Position numbers and translations under genes: made by a program
Part shown: piece by piece, positions 1-8,825 of the stretch
Numbering within the stretch: position 1 is the first letter of the stretch
How the letters are laid out: the number at the start of each line of letters is the position of its first letter
Notes under the pieces: model-generated
Seen by the model: the letters and a program-made list of their open reading frames with translations, nothing else
Database searches by the model: none
Told to the model about the DNA's origin: nothing
From: Lacimicrobium alkaliphilum
GTDB taxonomy: Bacteria > Pseudomonadota > Gammaproteobacteria > Enterobacterales > Alteromonadaceae
Reading direction: 5' to 3'
DNA: 64,000 nt
Assembly: GCF_001466725.1 (NCBI RefSeq)
Contig: NZ_CP013650.1
Coordinates: forward strand, 248,001-312,000

Positions 1-597
1 GGCCATTCCCCAGTGCGCTTCACCCATGTCAGGTGCCAGTTCCCGGGCGCGGTTAAACAGTGTCTCTGCTTGCCTGGCTTTATCGGCACCGTTCTGAGAC
101 AACAGATAACGGCCCTGTTGATAGGCATCAGCAGCCTGAGGTGGATAAACAACAGACGATGTTGATGTGTTCAACGTGGCATACCATCCCAGTATACCGG
201 CTAGCGCGATGGCAAAAACCGCCAGAAACCAGACTGGCATGGGATATTTTTTGCGGGTGGGGTTGTCCTCTGTCGTTAACGGGGGAGGCAGGGTAACCGG
301 TGCAATCAGCTGATAACCTTTGCCGGGAAGAGTTTTAATATAGTCCGGTTGGCGGGCGCTATCGCCCAGAGCTTTGCGTAGCTGACTGATGGCAACGGTC
401 AGGGCATCTTCACTGACCACTTTGCCTGCCCAGATAGTTTCCAGCAGTTCGTCTTTACTGACCGGGCGATCATGGTGCTGCACCAGATACAACAACACCT
501 GCATAGGCGTATGCTCTATGCTGCGTTGTTGTTGATCCTGCTGCAAACTATTGTGAGCGGGACTGACCCGCCATTGCCCAAGCTGAAAATCCTGCAT
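1..597 (-). CDS. CadC-like winged-helix membrane regulator (partial, 3' end off the left edge)
   Basis: Reading the minus strand from ATG at 597 gives about 199 residues with no stop before the edge. Residues about 1-100 look like an OmpR/ToxR/CadC-type winged helix: a segment with SKDELLETIW, then DALTVAISQLRKALGD, ending in a KTLPGKGYQL beta-hairpin, which is the classic end of this domain. A single hydrophobic segment (about residues 112-132, PVWFLAVFAIALAGILGWYA) follows. The last visible part resembles TPR repeats (AYQQGRYLL...AETLFNRARELAPD). This is the layout of one-component membrane regulators with a periplasmic TPR sensor. A GTG two codons upstream could also be the start. The target and signal are unknown. 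Its position next to the LysR gene, in the same orientation, may be chance. Confidence 0.8.
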   Translation of the reverse strand, partial: MQDFQLGQWRVSPAHNSLQQDQQQRSIEHTPMQVLLYLVQHHDRPVSKDELLETIWAGKVVSEDALTVAISQLRKALGDSARQPDYIKTLPGKGYQLIAPVTLPPPLTTEDNPTRKKYPMPVWFLAVFAIALAGILGWYATLNTSTSSVVYPPQAADAYQQGRYLLSQNGADKARQAETLFNRARELAPDMGEAHWGMA

Positions 598-672
598 AAC
601 CACATTGTCAGATAAATACACCGCGTATTTAAAGGCTAAAGGGGGCCGGGGTAAACCTTTATTTATTGCTGC

Positions 673-1620
673 TCAGTCACGGGATAATTCTTCTGCCACC
701 AGTTTTAAGTCTTCTACCAGACAACCTGCTGCGGGGGTTAAGCCGCCCTCGGTGCGCATGGTGATCCCCACCGGGCCTTTTCGGGCCAGATCCGGTACCG
801 GCAGACGACACAGTTCACCGAGTTTTTCATAGGTTCTGAAAATCTGGTAGGGCATCGCCGCCAGCATATCGGTTTCTCTTAATAAAGTGCGGTTAGTAAG
901 TACTGACACCGATTCTACTACCGGTACCGGAGAGGGCAGGCCCTGATCACGGAAGTTCTGATCCAGCTCCCGGCGCAGATAGGTTTGTACCGATGGCAGG
1001 ATCCAGGATTCTTCCAGCAGGTCTTCCAGGCTGAGTATGCCCCGGCTGCTGAGGTGATGACCGGTACGGGCGACAATCACGGTCGGCTCCTGATACAGCT
1101 CCACAGAGGTCAGGCCGTCGTAATCCTGATGCTCGGGAATCCGTCCTACCACCATATCCAGGTCGCCCTGCACCAGGCCAGGCAGCAGCACATCCTGTGT
1201 GCCTTCAATCACAGTCACCGAAATATTCGGCCGCTCCGCCCGCAGCCTGACCAGCGCTTTGGGTAATAAAGTCAGGCTGGCGGTGATCAGGGTTCCCACC
1301 GTCACATGGCCGGATAAGCCACCCTGCAGCGAGGTGAGTTCTTCGCTGACATGTTTTATCTGCGATAGTACCAGTTTGGCATGTTTAATCAGCACCTCTC
1401 CGTAGAGCGTCGGTGTCACGCCCCGGGATGAGCGTTCAAACAGAGTTAACTCGTACGCTGATTCGATGTCACGGATGATCTTGGTTGCCGCTGGCTGAGC
1501 CATATTCATCAACTGCGCCGCCTTAAAGATATTGCACTGCTCTCCAACGGTGACCAGCAATTTAAGATGCTTGAGTTTCATGCGGGCCACCATGTCCCGC
1601 TGTAGCTTCTCAGGTGTCAT
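673..1620 (-). CDS. LysR-family transcriptional regulator of the 3-hydroxyanthranilate operon
   Basis: The protein has 315 residues, a usual LysR length. The N-terminal winged helix-turn-helix is clear (LKLLVTVGEQCNIFKAAQLMNMAQPAATKIIRDIE), followed by a periplasmic-binding-like effector domain (GHVTVGTLITASLTLLP onward). By pattern it resembles the aromatic-catabolism and sugar-binding-protein LysR regulators (PcaQ/GbpR branch). It is divergent from the 2-aminomuconate semialdehyde dehydrogenase operon, the typical arrangement for a LysR activator that responds to a pathway intermediate and represses itself. An 18-bp perfect inverted repeat lies 20 bp upstream of its start. I chose the ATG at 1620 over the adjoining GTG because GAGAG sits at usable spacing. 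The effector is inferred, probably a compound of the kynurenine or 3-hydroxyanthranilate route. Confidence 0.85.
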   Translation of the reverse strand: MTPEKLQRDMVARMKLKHLKLLVTVGEQCNIFKAAQLMNMAQPAATKIIRDIESAYELTLFERSSRGVTPTLYGEVLIKHAKLVLSQIKHVSEELTSLQGGLSGHVTVGTLITASLTLLPKALVRLRAERPNISVTVIEGTQDVLLPGLVQGDLDMVVGRIPEHQDYDGLTSVELYQEPTVIVARTGHHLSSRGILSLEDLLEESWILPSVQTYLRRELDQNFRDQGLPSPVPVVESVSVLTNRTLLRETDMLAAMPYQIFRTYEKLGELCRLPVPDLARKGPVGITMRTEGGLTPAAGCLVEDLKLVAEELSRD

Positions 1621-1640
1621 CACAACTCTCTCATAGGGTG

Positions 1641-1658
1641 AGCTTATTACTATAAGCT
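1641..1658. promoter_or_regulatory. Inverted repeat, candidate LysR operator
   Basis: AGCTTAT-tact-ATAAGCT is a perfect 7-bp inverted repeat with a 4-bp spacer. It lies between the divergent LysR gene and the catabolic operon, close to the LysR start. The size and symmetry fit a LysR recognition site (a T-N11-A type dyad). Function is inferred from position only. Confidence 0.45.
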
Positions 1659-1868
1659 AAAATGTATACTCTGCGCAGCATTTAACCTTTTAAATTATAT
1701 CTGGCACATTTGCAAACGGTTAAGAAAGACCGCGCAGACCTCCTTAGCCCATCCCCGGGCCGGAGCGTACCACCGCCTTAGGGATAACTTTTTTTATATA
1801 TCTGAGCGTTCAAATTCTATTTTTATATTATGTTAACGGTCTGTAAAGTCATTCCCAGTCCGTAATCA

Positions 1869-1883
1869 GGTTGCCAGGCAACC
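1869..1883. promoter_or_regulatory. Palindrome in the leader of the AMSDH operon
   Basis: GGTTGCC-A-GGCAACC is a perfect 7-bp-arm palindrome ending 17 bp before the ATG of the first gene of the operon. It could be a protein-binding site or an RNA hairpin next to the ribosome binding site. Its sequence is unrelated to the LysR-proximal dyad, so it may represent a second control input. Confidence 0.3.
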
Positions 1884-1900
1884 ATTAATGAGAGTCCGGA

Positions 1901-3361
1901 ATGACCACTACATTATTGAAGAACTATATCGGCGGAGAGTTTGTGAGCGGTTGCCGAGAGTTTAATAATCTCAACCCGGTGACCGGTGAAATTATCTGCC
2001 AGGTGTGCGAAGCAGACCAGGAGCGGGTCAATCAGGCCGTGACTGCCGCGAAAAACGCCCTCAAAGGCCCCTGGGGAGAGTTATCGGTGCAGCAGCGTGC
2101 CGGACTGCTGCATAAAGTTGCAGACGGGATCGAGGCCCGCTTTGATGAGTTTGTCGCCGCAGAGATGGCGGATACCGGCAAGTCACTGCAACAGGCATCG
2201 ACTATCGATATCCCGCGCGGGGCGGCCAATTTCCGGGTTTTTGCCGATATGGTGAAGACCGCATCCAGTGAGTGCTTTCATACCGACACCGCCGATGGCC
2301 GCGGTGCGCTGAATTACAGTCTGCCCCGGCCCTTAGGGGTGGTGGCGGTAATAGCGCCCTGGAATCTGCCATTATTGCTGCTTACCTGGAAGCTGGCACC
2401 GGCGCTGGCCGCCGGCAATTGCATTGTGGCTAAACCTTCTGAAGAGACGCCCTCAACGGCCACCTTACTGGCGGAAGTCATGCATGAAGTTGGCATCCCG
2501 GCAGGCGTATTTAATCTGGTACATGGCTATGGTCCCAATTCAGCGGGCGAATTTCTCACCAGTCATCCACAGATTGATGCCATTACCTTTACCGGTGAAT
2601 CCCGCACCGGCAGTGCCATCATGCGGGCGGCTGCCGAGCATGTGAAACCCCTGTCTTTCGAACTGGGGGGGAAGAATGCGGCGATTATCTTTGCTGATGC
2701 CGATCTGGAAGAAGCGGTGGCAGGAACGGCTCGCTCTGTGTTTACCAATGGCGGCCAGGTCTGTCTTTGTACTGAGCGTGTCTACGTGCAGCGCCCGCTG
2801 TTCGATACCTTTGTTAACAAACTGAAAGCCAAAGCACAGAGCCTGAAAATAGGCTGGCCAAAGGATCCTGACACCGATATGGGGCCGCTGATCTCTGCAG
2901 AGCACAAGAATAAGGTGCTGTCTTACTATCGCCTGGCGCGGGAAGAGGGCGCGACCTTTATCACCGGTGGCGGCGTGCCCGAATTCGGTGATGAACGGGA
3001 TCAGGGTGCGTGGGTGGAGCCGACCATCATCACCGGATTACCAGAGTCTTCCAGATGTGTGAAAGAAGAAATCTTCGGTCCCATTTGCCATATCACTCCT
3101 TTTGATACTGAAGAAGAAGCCATCAGTCTCGCCAATGACAGTCGTTATGGTCTGGCGGCAGCTATCTGGACCCGGGATATCAGCCGTGGTCACAGAGTCG
3201 CCAGAGAGATGGAGGCCGGTATGGTCTGGGTTAATACCTGGTACCTGCGTGATCTGCGCACACCTTTTGGTGGCGTGAAAATGTCTGGCATTGGCCGGGA
3301 AGGGGGGCAACATTCACTGAATTTCTATGCCGAACCCAGCAATATTTGCATTAAATTATAG
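1901..3361 (+). CDS. 2-Aminomuconate 6-semialdehyde dehydrogenase (AmnC/NbaE type)
   Basis: This is an NAD(P)+-dependent aldehyde dehydrogenase of 486 residues, the usual length. It has the fold motifs PWNLPLLLLTWKLAPALAAGN and KPSEETP, the general-base Glu254 in FELGGKN, and the catalytic Cys288 in GGQVCLCTER. The sequence belongs to the hydroxymuconic/aminomuconic semialdehyde dehydrogenase branch (XylG/DmpC/AmnC). The neighbouring HAAO, ACMSD and deaminase genes point to 2-aminomuconate semialdehyde as the substrate, giving 2-aminomuconate. It is the first gene of the operon; the next start lies 9 bp after its stop. The enzyme might also accept 2-hydroxymuconic semialdehyde. Confidence 0.88.
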   Translation: MTTTLLKNYIGGEFVSGCREFNNLNPVTGEIICQVCEADQERVNQAVTAAKNALKGPWGELSVQQRAGLLHKVADGIEARFDEFVAAEMADTGKSLQQASTIDIPRGAANFRVFADMVKTASSECFHTDTADGRGALNYSLPRPLGVVAVIAPWNLPLLLLTWKLAPALAAGNCIVAKPSEETPSTATLLAEVMHEVGIPAGVFNLVHGYGPNSAGEFLTSHPQIDAITFTGESRTGSAIMRAAAEHVKPLSFELGGKNAAIIFADADLEEAVAGTARSVFTNGGQVCLCTERVYVQRPLFDTFVNKLKAKAQSLKIGWPKDPDTDMGPLISAEHKNKVLSYYRLAREEGATFITGGGVPEFGDERDQGAWVEPTIITGLPESSRCVKEEIFGPICHITPFDTEEEAISLANDSRYGLAAAIWTRDISRGHRVAREMEAGMVWVNTWYLRDLRTPFGGVKMSGIGREGGQHSLNFYAEPSNICIKL

Positions 3362-3370
3362 GAGGCGAGT

Positions 3371-4189
3371 ATGACAATACCTTGCGGCAAGGCTGAGCAA
3401 CAAGCTGCACTGCAGTTGCGCCAGGCGACGGAAACCTTCGTGCCCTGTCAGCCGGTTCGCTCACTGCTTACTGAGCCGTCCCTGGAGTCAGCTTACCGGG
3501 TGCAGGAGCTCAATACCCGTCACTGGCAACAGCAGGGACGCCGCCTGGTGGGTCGCAAAATTGGCCTGACCTCAAAAGTGGTGCAGACCCAGCTTGGAGT
3601 TGACCAGCCTGATTTTGGTGCGCTGTTTGCGGACATGGCTATTGCTGAGGGAGAAGAAATCTCTGCCTCAAGATTATTGCAACCTAAAATTGAAGCTGAG
3701 ATTGCGCTGGTGCTGGAAAAAGATCTGAGTATGGAACAGCCCACTGCCGCTGATGTTATCCGCGCAACCGCCTTTGCCTTGCCAGCCCTTGAAATTGTCG
3801 ACAGCCGAGTGGCCAACTGGGATATTAATATCCTCGATACCATAGCTGACAATGCCTCCAGTGGTTTATATGTGTTGGGTAGTCAGCCGGTCAGCCTGAG
3901 CCAGCTTGATTTGAAATCCTGTGCTATGGCCTTGTGGAAACGAGGTGAGCCGGTTTCCAGCGGTGCAGGTGTCGCCTGTCTGGGTAATCCGTTAAGTGCT
4001 GCATTGTGGCTGGCCCGTACCATGAGTCGTTTTGGTCAGCCCCTGAAAGAGGGCGACACCATATTGACCGGAGCCCTGGGCCCCATGGTTCCGGTTCAGC
4101 CTGGCGACGTATTCGATTGCACTATCAGTGGCCTGGGTAATGTCAGTGCCTGTTTTGCCAGCCAACCAGAACAAGGAGCGCAGGCATGA
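3371..4189 (+). CDS. 2-Oxopent-4-enoate hydratase (MhpD/DmpE/XylJ family)
   Basis: The protein has 272 residues and belongs to the 2-keto-4-pentenoate hydratase/oxalocrotonate decarboxylase family. Typical segments are GRKIGLTSKVVQTQLGV, the metal-binding region PKIEAEIALVLEKDL, and ALEIVDSRVANWDI. It adds water to 2-oxopent-4-enoate to give 4-hydroxy-2-oxovalerate. The gene that follows is a paralogue, so the hydratase and decarboxylase roles must be split between the two. I assign hydratase here because GRKIGLTS and DQPDFGALF are typical of XylJ-like proteins. The two genes overlap by 4 bp (ATGA), which suggests translational coupling and fits the known physical complex between the two enzymes in Pseudomonas. 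Confidence 0.8.
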   Translation: MTIPCGKAEQQAALQLRQATETFVPCQPVRSLLTEPSLESAYRVQELNTRHWQQQGRRLVGRKIGLTSKVVQTQLGVDQPDFGALFADMAIAEGEEISASRLLQPKIEAEIALVLEKDLSMEQPTAADVIRATAFALPALEIVDSRVANWDINILDTIADNASSGLYVLGSQPVSLSQLDLKSCAMALWKRGEPVSSGAGVACLGNPLSAALWLARTMSRFGQPLKEGDTILTGALGPMVPVQPGDVFDCTISGLGNVSACFASQPEQGAQA

Positions 4190-4989
4190 ACAATAAACAA
4201 CATCAGACTCAGCAACTGGCCGAACGGCTGGATAAAGCGGCAATCACCGCCACTGCGACACCGCAACTGAGTCAGGATTACCCTGAGATTAATCTGTCGC
4301 AGGCTTACCAGATTCAACAAGCCAGTATTGCCAGACGTTTATCGCGTAAAGAAAGGCTGGTTGGTGTCAAGATGGGGTTTACCAGTCGCGCCAAAATGGT
4401 GCAGATGGGGGTGGACGACCTGATCTGGGGACAACTGACTGACAACATGCAACTGGTGGAGGGCGGCATTCTGAATATGCAGCATTATGTACATCCCCGT
4501 ATTGAGCCTGAAATTGCCTTTCGTCTGAAAAAGTCACTAAAGGGCAAAGTGAGCCTGACCGAAGCCATGGCTGCGGTAGAAGCAATCGCGCCGGCCCTGG
4601 AAATTATTGATTCACGCTACGCCAATTTTAAGTTTTCACTGACCGATGTGGTGGCTGATAACTCTTCGTCCTCCGCCTTTGTGCTCGGCCCCTGGTGTGC
4701 ACCATCTGAAGATATCAGTAATCAGGCCATGATCCTCTGTATCAATGGCAGGCCACAAGAGGTGGGATCGTCAGCGGCGATTCTGGGGAATCCTTATCGT
4801 TCACTGGTTGAGGCGGCACGTCTGGCCAGCGAGTCTGGTCTGTGTCTGGAAGCCGGGTGGACAGTGTTGGCGGGCGCCGCAACGGCTGCGCAGGCGTTGT
4901 CAGCAAACAGCCATATTCAGCTTAAAACATCGACACTGGGTGATGTACATCTGTACACCTCAGCAGCGAAACAGGGAGCGGCGATATGA
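4186..4989 (+). CDS. 4-Oxalocrotonate decarboxylase (DmpH/XylI family)
   Basis: The protein has 267 residues and is a paralogue of the preceding hydratase. [30 protein letters not shown] and [25 protein letters not shown] are hallmarks of the decarboxylase branch, where KMGFTS replaces KIGLTS. It decarboxylates the 2-oxo-dicarboxylate made by the deaminase to 2-oxopent-4-enoate, using a divalent metal. It overlaps both neighbours by 4 bp (ATGA at each end). No 4-oxalocrotonate tautomerase gene is visible nearby. That is expected for routes that enter through 2-aminomuconate deaminase. Confidence 0.82.
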   Translation: MNNKQHQTQQLAERLDKAAITATATPQLSQDYPEINLSQAYQIQQASIARRLSRKERLVGVKMGFTSRAKMVQMGVDDLIWGQLTDNMQLVEGGILNMQHYVHPRIEPEIAFRLKKSLKGKVSLTEAMAAVEAIAPALEIIDSRYANFKFSLTDVVADNSSSSAFVLGPWCAPSEDISNQAMILCINGRPQEVGSSAAILGNPYRSLVEAARLASESGLCLEAGWTVLAGAATAAQALSANSHIQLKTSTLGDVHLYTSAAKQGAAI

Positions 4990-5423
4990 AACCTTCAGCG
5001 ACGCTGGTAAAAGGTAAAGCCACGCCACGGGGTGCTTTTCCGCATATCAAACGGGCCGGCGATTTTTTGTTTATTTCCGGTACCAGTTCCCGTTTGCCGG
5101 ATAACAGCATTGCCGGTGCTAAAGCTGATGCTATGGGCACCACCACATTGGATATCAAAATTCAGACTCGTGCTGTGATCGATAATATCGCCGATATTCT
5201 CGCTGCTGAAGGTGCCACATTGCAGGATCTGGTAGAGCTGAACACCTTTTTGGTGAATATGAATGATTTTGGCGGTTATAACCAGGTGTACGCCGAGTAT
5301 TTTGACGAGCAGGGGCCTGTACGTACAACGGTTGCCGTGCATCAGCTACCTCATCCGCACCTTCTGATTGAAATAAAGGGGGTTGCATACAGCCCTCTGC
5401 AGCAAAACAAGGACATGATATGA
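4986..5423 (+). CDS. 2-Aminomuconate deaminase (RidA family, AmnD/NbaF type)
   Basis: The protein has 145 residues and a full RidA/YjgF fold: an N-terminal [19 protein letters not shown] strand pair, the helix [32 protein letters not shown], and the C-terminal [24 protein letters not shown] with the conserved arginine. General RidA proteins detoxify enamines, but members inside aminophenol, 2-nitrobenzoate and 3-hydroxyanthranilate clusters hydrolyse 2-aminomuconate to 4-oxalocrotonate plus ammonium. The neighbours place this one in that group. It is a little longer than housekeeping RidA (about 128 residues). It overlaps the decarboxylase by 4 bp, and its stop overlaps the HAAO start by 4 bp. 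Confidence 0.82.
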   Translation: MKPSATLVKGKATPRGAFPHIKRAGDFLFISGTSSRLPDNSIAGAKADAMGTTTLDIKIQTRAVIDNIADILAAEGATLQDLVELNTFLVNMNDFGGYNQVYAEYFDEQGPVRTTVAVHQLPHPHLLIEIKGVAYSPLQQNKDMI

Positions 5424-5935
5424 GCCAGTTAAAAGCCTTTAATTTCCAGCAATGGCTGCAGGAGAACCAGAGCAAACTGCGGCCTCCGGTCAACAACGCC
5501 ATGATCTGGGAAGATGCCGATATGATGTGCACCGTAGTGGGAGGCCCCAATCACCGGTTGGATTATCATGTGGATCCGGTTGAGGAGTTTTTCTATCAGT
5601 TCAAAGGTAATGCCTATCTCAACATCATGGGGGAAGACGGCCCCTATAAGCTCGAGTTAAAAGAAGGTGATGTGTTTCTGTTGCCTCCCTATGTGCCTCA
5701 CTCGCCTCAGCGCCCCGAAGCCGACAGCCTGTGTCTGGTGATCGAGCCTAAGCGTCCCGCCGGCAAAAAAGATGCATTTCGCTGGTATTGTCTGAACTGC
5801 AATCATTTGCTGCATGAAGTACAGGTTGAACTGGTTTCTATTGTCAACGATCTGCCGCCCCTGTTTGCAGCCTTTGCGCAGGATGAGCAATTACGTACCT
5901 GTGATGCCTGCGGCCAGCTGCACCCGGGTAAATAG
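5420..5935 (+). CDS. nbaC: 3-Hydroxyanthranilate 3,4-dioxygenase
   Basis: This cupin-fold, Fe(II)-dependent ring-cleavage enzyme has 171 residues. It opens 3-hydroxyanthranilate to 2-amino-3-carboxymuconate semialdehyde. All expected residues are present: iron ligands His50, Glu56 and His94; substrate-contact Arg46, Arg98 and Glu109; and the bacterial-type second rubredoxin-like iron site with Cys124-x2-Cys127 and Cys161-x2-Cys164. The numbering is shifted by one from the well-studied Cupriavidus enzyme. It lies directly before ACMS decarboxylase, which removes the unstable product and limits its cyclisation to quinolinate. This entry anchors the pathway assignment for the whole operon. Confidence 0.95.
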   Translation: MSQLKAFNFQQWLQENQSKLRPPVNNAMIWEDADMMCTVVGGPNHRLDYHVDPVEEFFYQFKGNAYLNIMGEDGPYKLELKEGDVFLLPPYVPHSPQRPEADSLCLVIEPKRPAGKKDAFRWYCLNCNHLLHEVQVELVSIVNDLPPLFAAFAQDEQLRTCDACGQLHPGK

Positions 5936-5943
5936 GAGTGACG

Positions 5944-6939
5944 ATGAAACTTATTGATATGCACTCGCACTTTTTCCCGGCCACGGTGCCCGATTTTGCC
6001 AGCCGTTTTGCTAACAACGGCTGGCCCACAGTCGTACACCGAAATGCTGAGCAGGCCGATATTATGATTGACGGCAAAGTCTTCCGGCCCATTACCCATG
6101 CCTGCTGGGATACCAGTAAACGGCTGGCGGATATGGATCTATTGGAGATAGATACGCAGATCATCTGTGCTACCCCGGTCTTATTTGCGTATCACCGGCC
6201 TGTTGAACAAACCCTGGCGCTGGCCGAGTGGCTGAATGATCAGGCATTGGAAATGTGCCAGCCTGCACCCGGTCGCCTCAAAGCGCTGTGCCAGGTGCCG
6301 ATGCAGGACATCGACGCAGCCTGCAAAGAAGTTTCCCGCTGCATGGAAAATGGTCATGTGGGTGTGCAGATTGGCAACCATGTGGGTCTGAAAAATCTGG
6401 ATGATGAGGGCATCGTCAGCTTTTTGCACCATTGCGCTGATATTGGCGCGCCGGTGCTGATTCATCCCTGGGACATGATGGCGCCGGAACGGATGCCTAA
6501 CTATATGCTGCCCTGGCTGGTGGCGATGCCAGCTGAAACCCAGTTATCCATCTTATCGTTGATCCTCTCGGGCGCATTTGAGCGCTTACCTGAGAGTCTG
6601 AAAATTTGTTTCGCCCACGGTGGTGGCAGTTTCCCTTACCTGATTGGTCGCGTGGATAATGCCTGGCGGCACCGCGATATAGTGCGACAGGATTGTCCCA
6701 ACCTGCCGTCCAGCTATATGGACAGATTCTACGTCGACTCTGCCGTGTTTCATCCTGATGCCCTGGATTTATTAGTTAAAACCATGGGGGCAGAACGGAT
6801 CATGCTGGGTTCGGATTACCCTTTCCCGTTGGGTGAACAGGTGATCGGTGAGCTGGTGAAAACTCATCCAACAATTAATGACAGCGTTAAATCACGCATT
6901 TTGGCTGGCAACGCCGCTGAATTTTTTAGCCTGGATTAA
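5944..6939 (+). CDS. nbaD: 2-Amino-3-carboxymuconate-6-semialdehyde decarboxylase (ACMSD)
   Basis: This is an amidohydrolase-superfamily zinc enzyme of 331 residues. It starts with IDMHSHFFP (His7 and His9 as metal ligands). It also has IHPWDMM, with a histidine matching the third ligand, the FAHGGGSFPYLIGR segment, and the metal-binding Asp in LGSDYPFPLGE. It decarboxylates the HAAO product to 2-aminomuconate semialdehyde, which then goes to the dehydrogenase encoded first in this operon. I chose the ATG at 5944 because AGGAG lies 5 bases upstream; a GTG two codons earlier overlaps that ribosome binding site. Confidence 0.93.
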   Translation: MKLIDMHSHFFPATVPDFASRFANNGWPTVVHRNAEQADIMIDGKVFRPITHACWDTSKRLADMDLLEIDTQIICATPVLFAYHRPVEQTLALAEWLNDQALEMCQPAPGRLKALCQVPMQDIDAACKEVSRCMENGHVGVQIGNHVGLKNLDDEGIVSFLHHCADIGAPVLIHPWDMMAPERMPNYMLPWLVAMPAETQLSILSLILSGAFERLPESLKICFAHGGGSFPYLIGRVDNAWRHRDIVRQDCPNLPSSYMDRFYVDSAVFHPDALDLLVKTMGAERIMLGSDYPFPLGEQVIGELVKTHPTINDSVKSRILAGNAAEFFSLD

Positions 6940-6980
6940 ATCCGATAACAGCAACGACCATCGTGTCTGCAGGAGTCATT

Positions 6981-8708
6981 ATGAACAAAGTAAACCGTAT
7001 CAGCTCATCAGTGCTTTTAGCGCTGGCAATGATGGGAAGCAGTCAGGCCAGCCCGTGGGATATCAGCAAAGATGCGCCGATTAACATAGACGATCCTATG
7101 GTCAGAATACAGGCCGGTATGTCGACCGATCGCAGCCCTAATCCGCCAGCACCCGGCAGCTATGGTATGCAAAGTGATGGCAGCTTCAAACATCCGGTGG
7201 CCACGCCAGAATCCCATGATTCGCATCCGTTTGCCGGACAACTGGATTACTGGGATACCAACAGCTATATCAAAAATATGAAGGTGGAAGCCTACTATCC
7301 GATACAGGTTGAGCCCTTCCATACCTGGCAGAATATCGTGGATTTTGACGGTAAGCGTTACCTTTACCAGTATGTACGCGGCGATCTGAAAATTTTCGAT
7401 ATCACTAATCCAAAGAAGGTTGAACTGCTGCTGACCAAAGGCCATACCTGGGGGCCTGAAGGCGGCGGTGAGCCGGTTAACCCGTTTCCTGAAGGCGAAA
7501 TGATGGGTGCGGCCTCCATCCAGTGGAGCGATGTGCGGCAAAACTATGTGATGGTGCAGGCATACGAGATCCGTCGTTTTGGTTTGCTGCGCGATAAATA
7601 CCGTCAGCCGGACAAGGTTGAGGCGATTCGTAAAAGTCCGCACCTTAAAGGCTTTAAAGTCTATGAAATGAAAGGGCCAATGCCTCAAGACTGGACCTTA
7701 CTGGCCGAACGCACCACCGATATTCTCAATCCGGATGCGCCGGTGGGCGAGCAGCAGGGTTCCGGTGTGCGTGATATTCCGGCCTATTATGGTGATGGCA
7801 TTATGTACGTGGCGGCGGCACCTGATAAACGTTATGGTCTCACTGAGTATCCTAATGACCTCTACAGCGCCGGCTATCAGGCCTGGGATATGTCAGACCC
7901 GGCAAACCCCAGATTACTGGATATGCTGTCCGTTCCTGGCCAGATTATTGGCGACCCCGAACATGAGGCCGTGTACAGGGCCGACGCGCGGGTGGGTAAT
8001 CGTACTTCATGGATGGGTGCCCGTATGGCACTGTTTCTGCCCCATAAAGATTCCCGCTATGGCTATGCCGCTATGGGAGGACTGGGCTTTTACGTAGTGG
8101 ATATCAGTGACCCCAGCAATATGCAGGTGGTCGGTAACCTGAAATTCCCGCCCAATATCGCCGGTACCGAAGGTGACTTTATCGACGTTTCTCAGGTGGA
8201 GGAAACCGGGCTGGTCTATTTTAGTGGTTACCCGCTAAATGAAGATTGCTACGAGCCTTACAAGAATATTCACATCATCGATGTCTCTGATCCAACTAAT
8301 CCGGTGGAAAAGGGCGTTATGCCGAGGCCGAAACCGCCTGCAGATGCCGCCTTTACTGATTTTTGTCAGCGCCGTGGCAGTTTCGGGCCAAAACGCACCG
8401 GGGCTTATCATCAACCCGGGGTCGCGAAGCAGGGCATTTTGCCCTTTAACTTCTATAACGCCGGTTTGCAGGTGTTCGACGTCTCCAACCCTGAAAAACC
8501 GCAAATCAGTGCCTACTTTGTGCCGCCTTTTGCGCCGGACAAGGTGGCCAGTTATGCCATGGGGAATCTGTCACATGCGGTTTATGTGGAATATGATCGC
8601 AATCTGTTCTGGTTATTTACCAACCATGGCTTTTACGCCCTGTCGAGCCCCGTACTCGGTGAGCCGAGCTTCAGCGCACCAAAGACACCCTGGCCACCCA
8701 GGCCTTAG
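6981..8708 (+). CDS. Secreted LVIVD-repeat beta-propeller protein
   Basis: The protein has 575 residues with an N-terminal signal peptide (MNKVNRISSSVLLALAMMGSSQA). At least five copies of the LVIVD-type motif can be seen: IFDITNPKKVELL, AWDMSDPANPRLLDML, VVDISDPSNMQVVGNL, IIDVSDPTNPVEKG and VFDVSNPEKPQISAYF. Such repeats form blades of a beta-propeller, so it is probably periplasmic or surface exposed. AGGAG upstream of the ATG at 6981 decides the start. It is the last gene of the 3-hydroxyanthranilate operon and is followed by a strong terminator, so it is co-expressed with the pathway. No catalytic motif was recognised. Possible roles are substrate binding at the envelope or interaction with the TonB receptor; both are guesses. 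Confidence 0.75.
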   Translation: MNKVNRISSSVLLALAMMGSSQASPWDISKDAPINIDDPMVRIQAGMSTDRSPNPPAPGSYGMQSDGSFKHPVATPESHDSHPFAGQLDYWDTNSYIKNMKVEAYYPIQVEPFHTWQNIVDFDGKRYLYQYVRGDLKIFDITNPKKVELLLTKGHTWGPEGGGEPVNPFPEGEMMGAASIQWSDVRQNYVMVQAYEIRRFGLLRDKYRQPDKVEAIRKSPHLKGFKVYEMKGPMPQDWTLLAERTTDILNPDAPVGEQQGSGVRDIPAYYGDGIMYVAAAPDKRYGLTEYPNDLYSAGYQAWDMSDPANPRLLDMLSVPGQIIGDPEHEAVYRADARVGNRTSWMGARMALFLPHKDSRYGYAAMGGLGFYVVDISDPSNMQVVGNLKFPPNIAGTEGDFIDVSQVEETGLVYFSGYPLNEDCYEPYKNIHIIDVSDPTNPVEKGVMPRPKPPADAAFTDFCQRRGSFGPKRTGAYHQPGVAKQGILPFNFYNAGLQVFDVSNPEKPQISAYFVPPFAPDKVASYAMGNLSHAVYVEYDRNLFWLFTNHGFYALSSPVLGEPSFSAPKTPWPPRP

Positions 8709-8733
8709 GATCAACAGTCTTTATACTAATATA

Positions 8734-8756
8734 GGGAGCTCAAGGCTCCCTTTTTT
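8734..8756 (+). terminator. Rho-independent terminator after the AMSDH-HAAO-ACMSD operon
   Basis: GGGAGC-tcaag-GCTCCC is followed directly by six T residues, 25 bp after the stop of the LVIVD-repeat gene. It is a textbook intrinsic terminator for the plus-strand operon. Confidence 0.85.
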
Positions 8757-8825
8757 ATGTCTTTGGATGGGTAATGCAGGACGGGCTTTAGCCAGACAGT
8801 CCAAACAGGGGGATTTTGTCGGAGT

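Noticed and set aside
1663..1670. TGTATACT in the LysR/AMSDH intergenic region as a GntR site
   Set aside because: It lacks the second copy 20 bp away, and TATACT is an ordinary -10-like sequence. The operon is better explained by LysR control.
1701..1713. Sigma-54-like promoter (TGGCAC...TTGC) before the AMSDH operon
   Set aside because: The spacing between the TGGCAC and TTGC elements is too short for a sigma-54 promoter.
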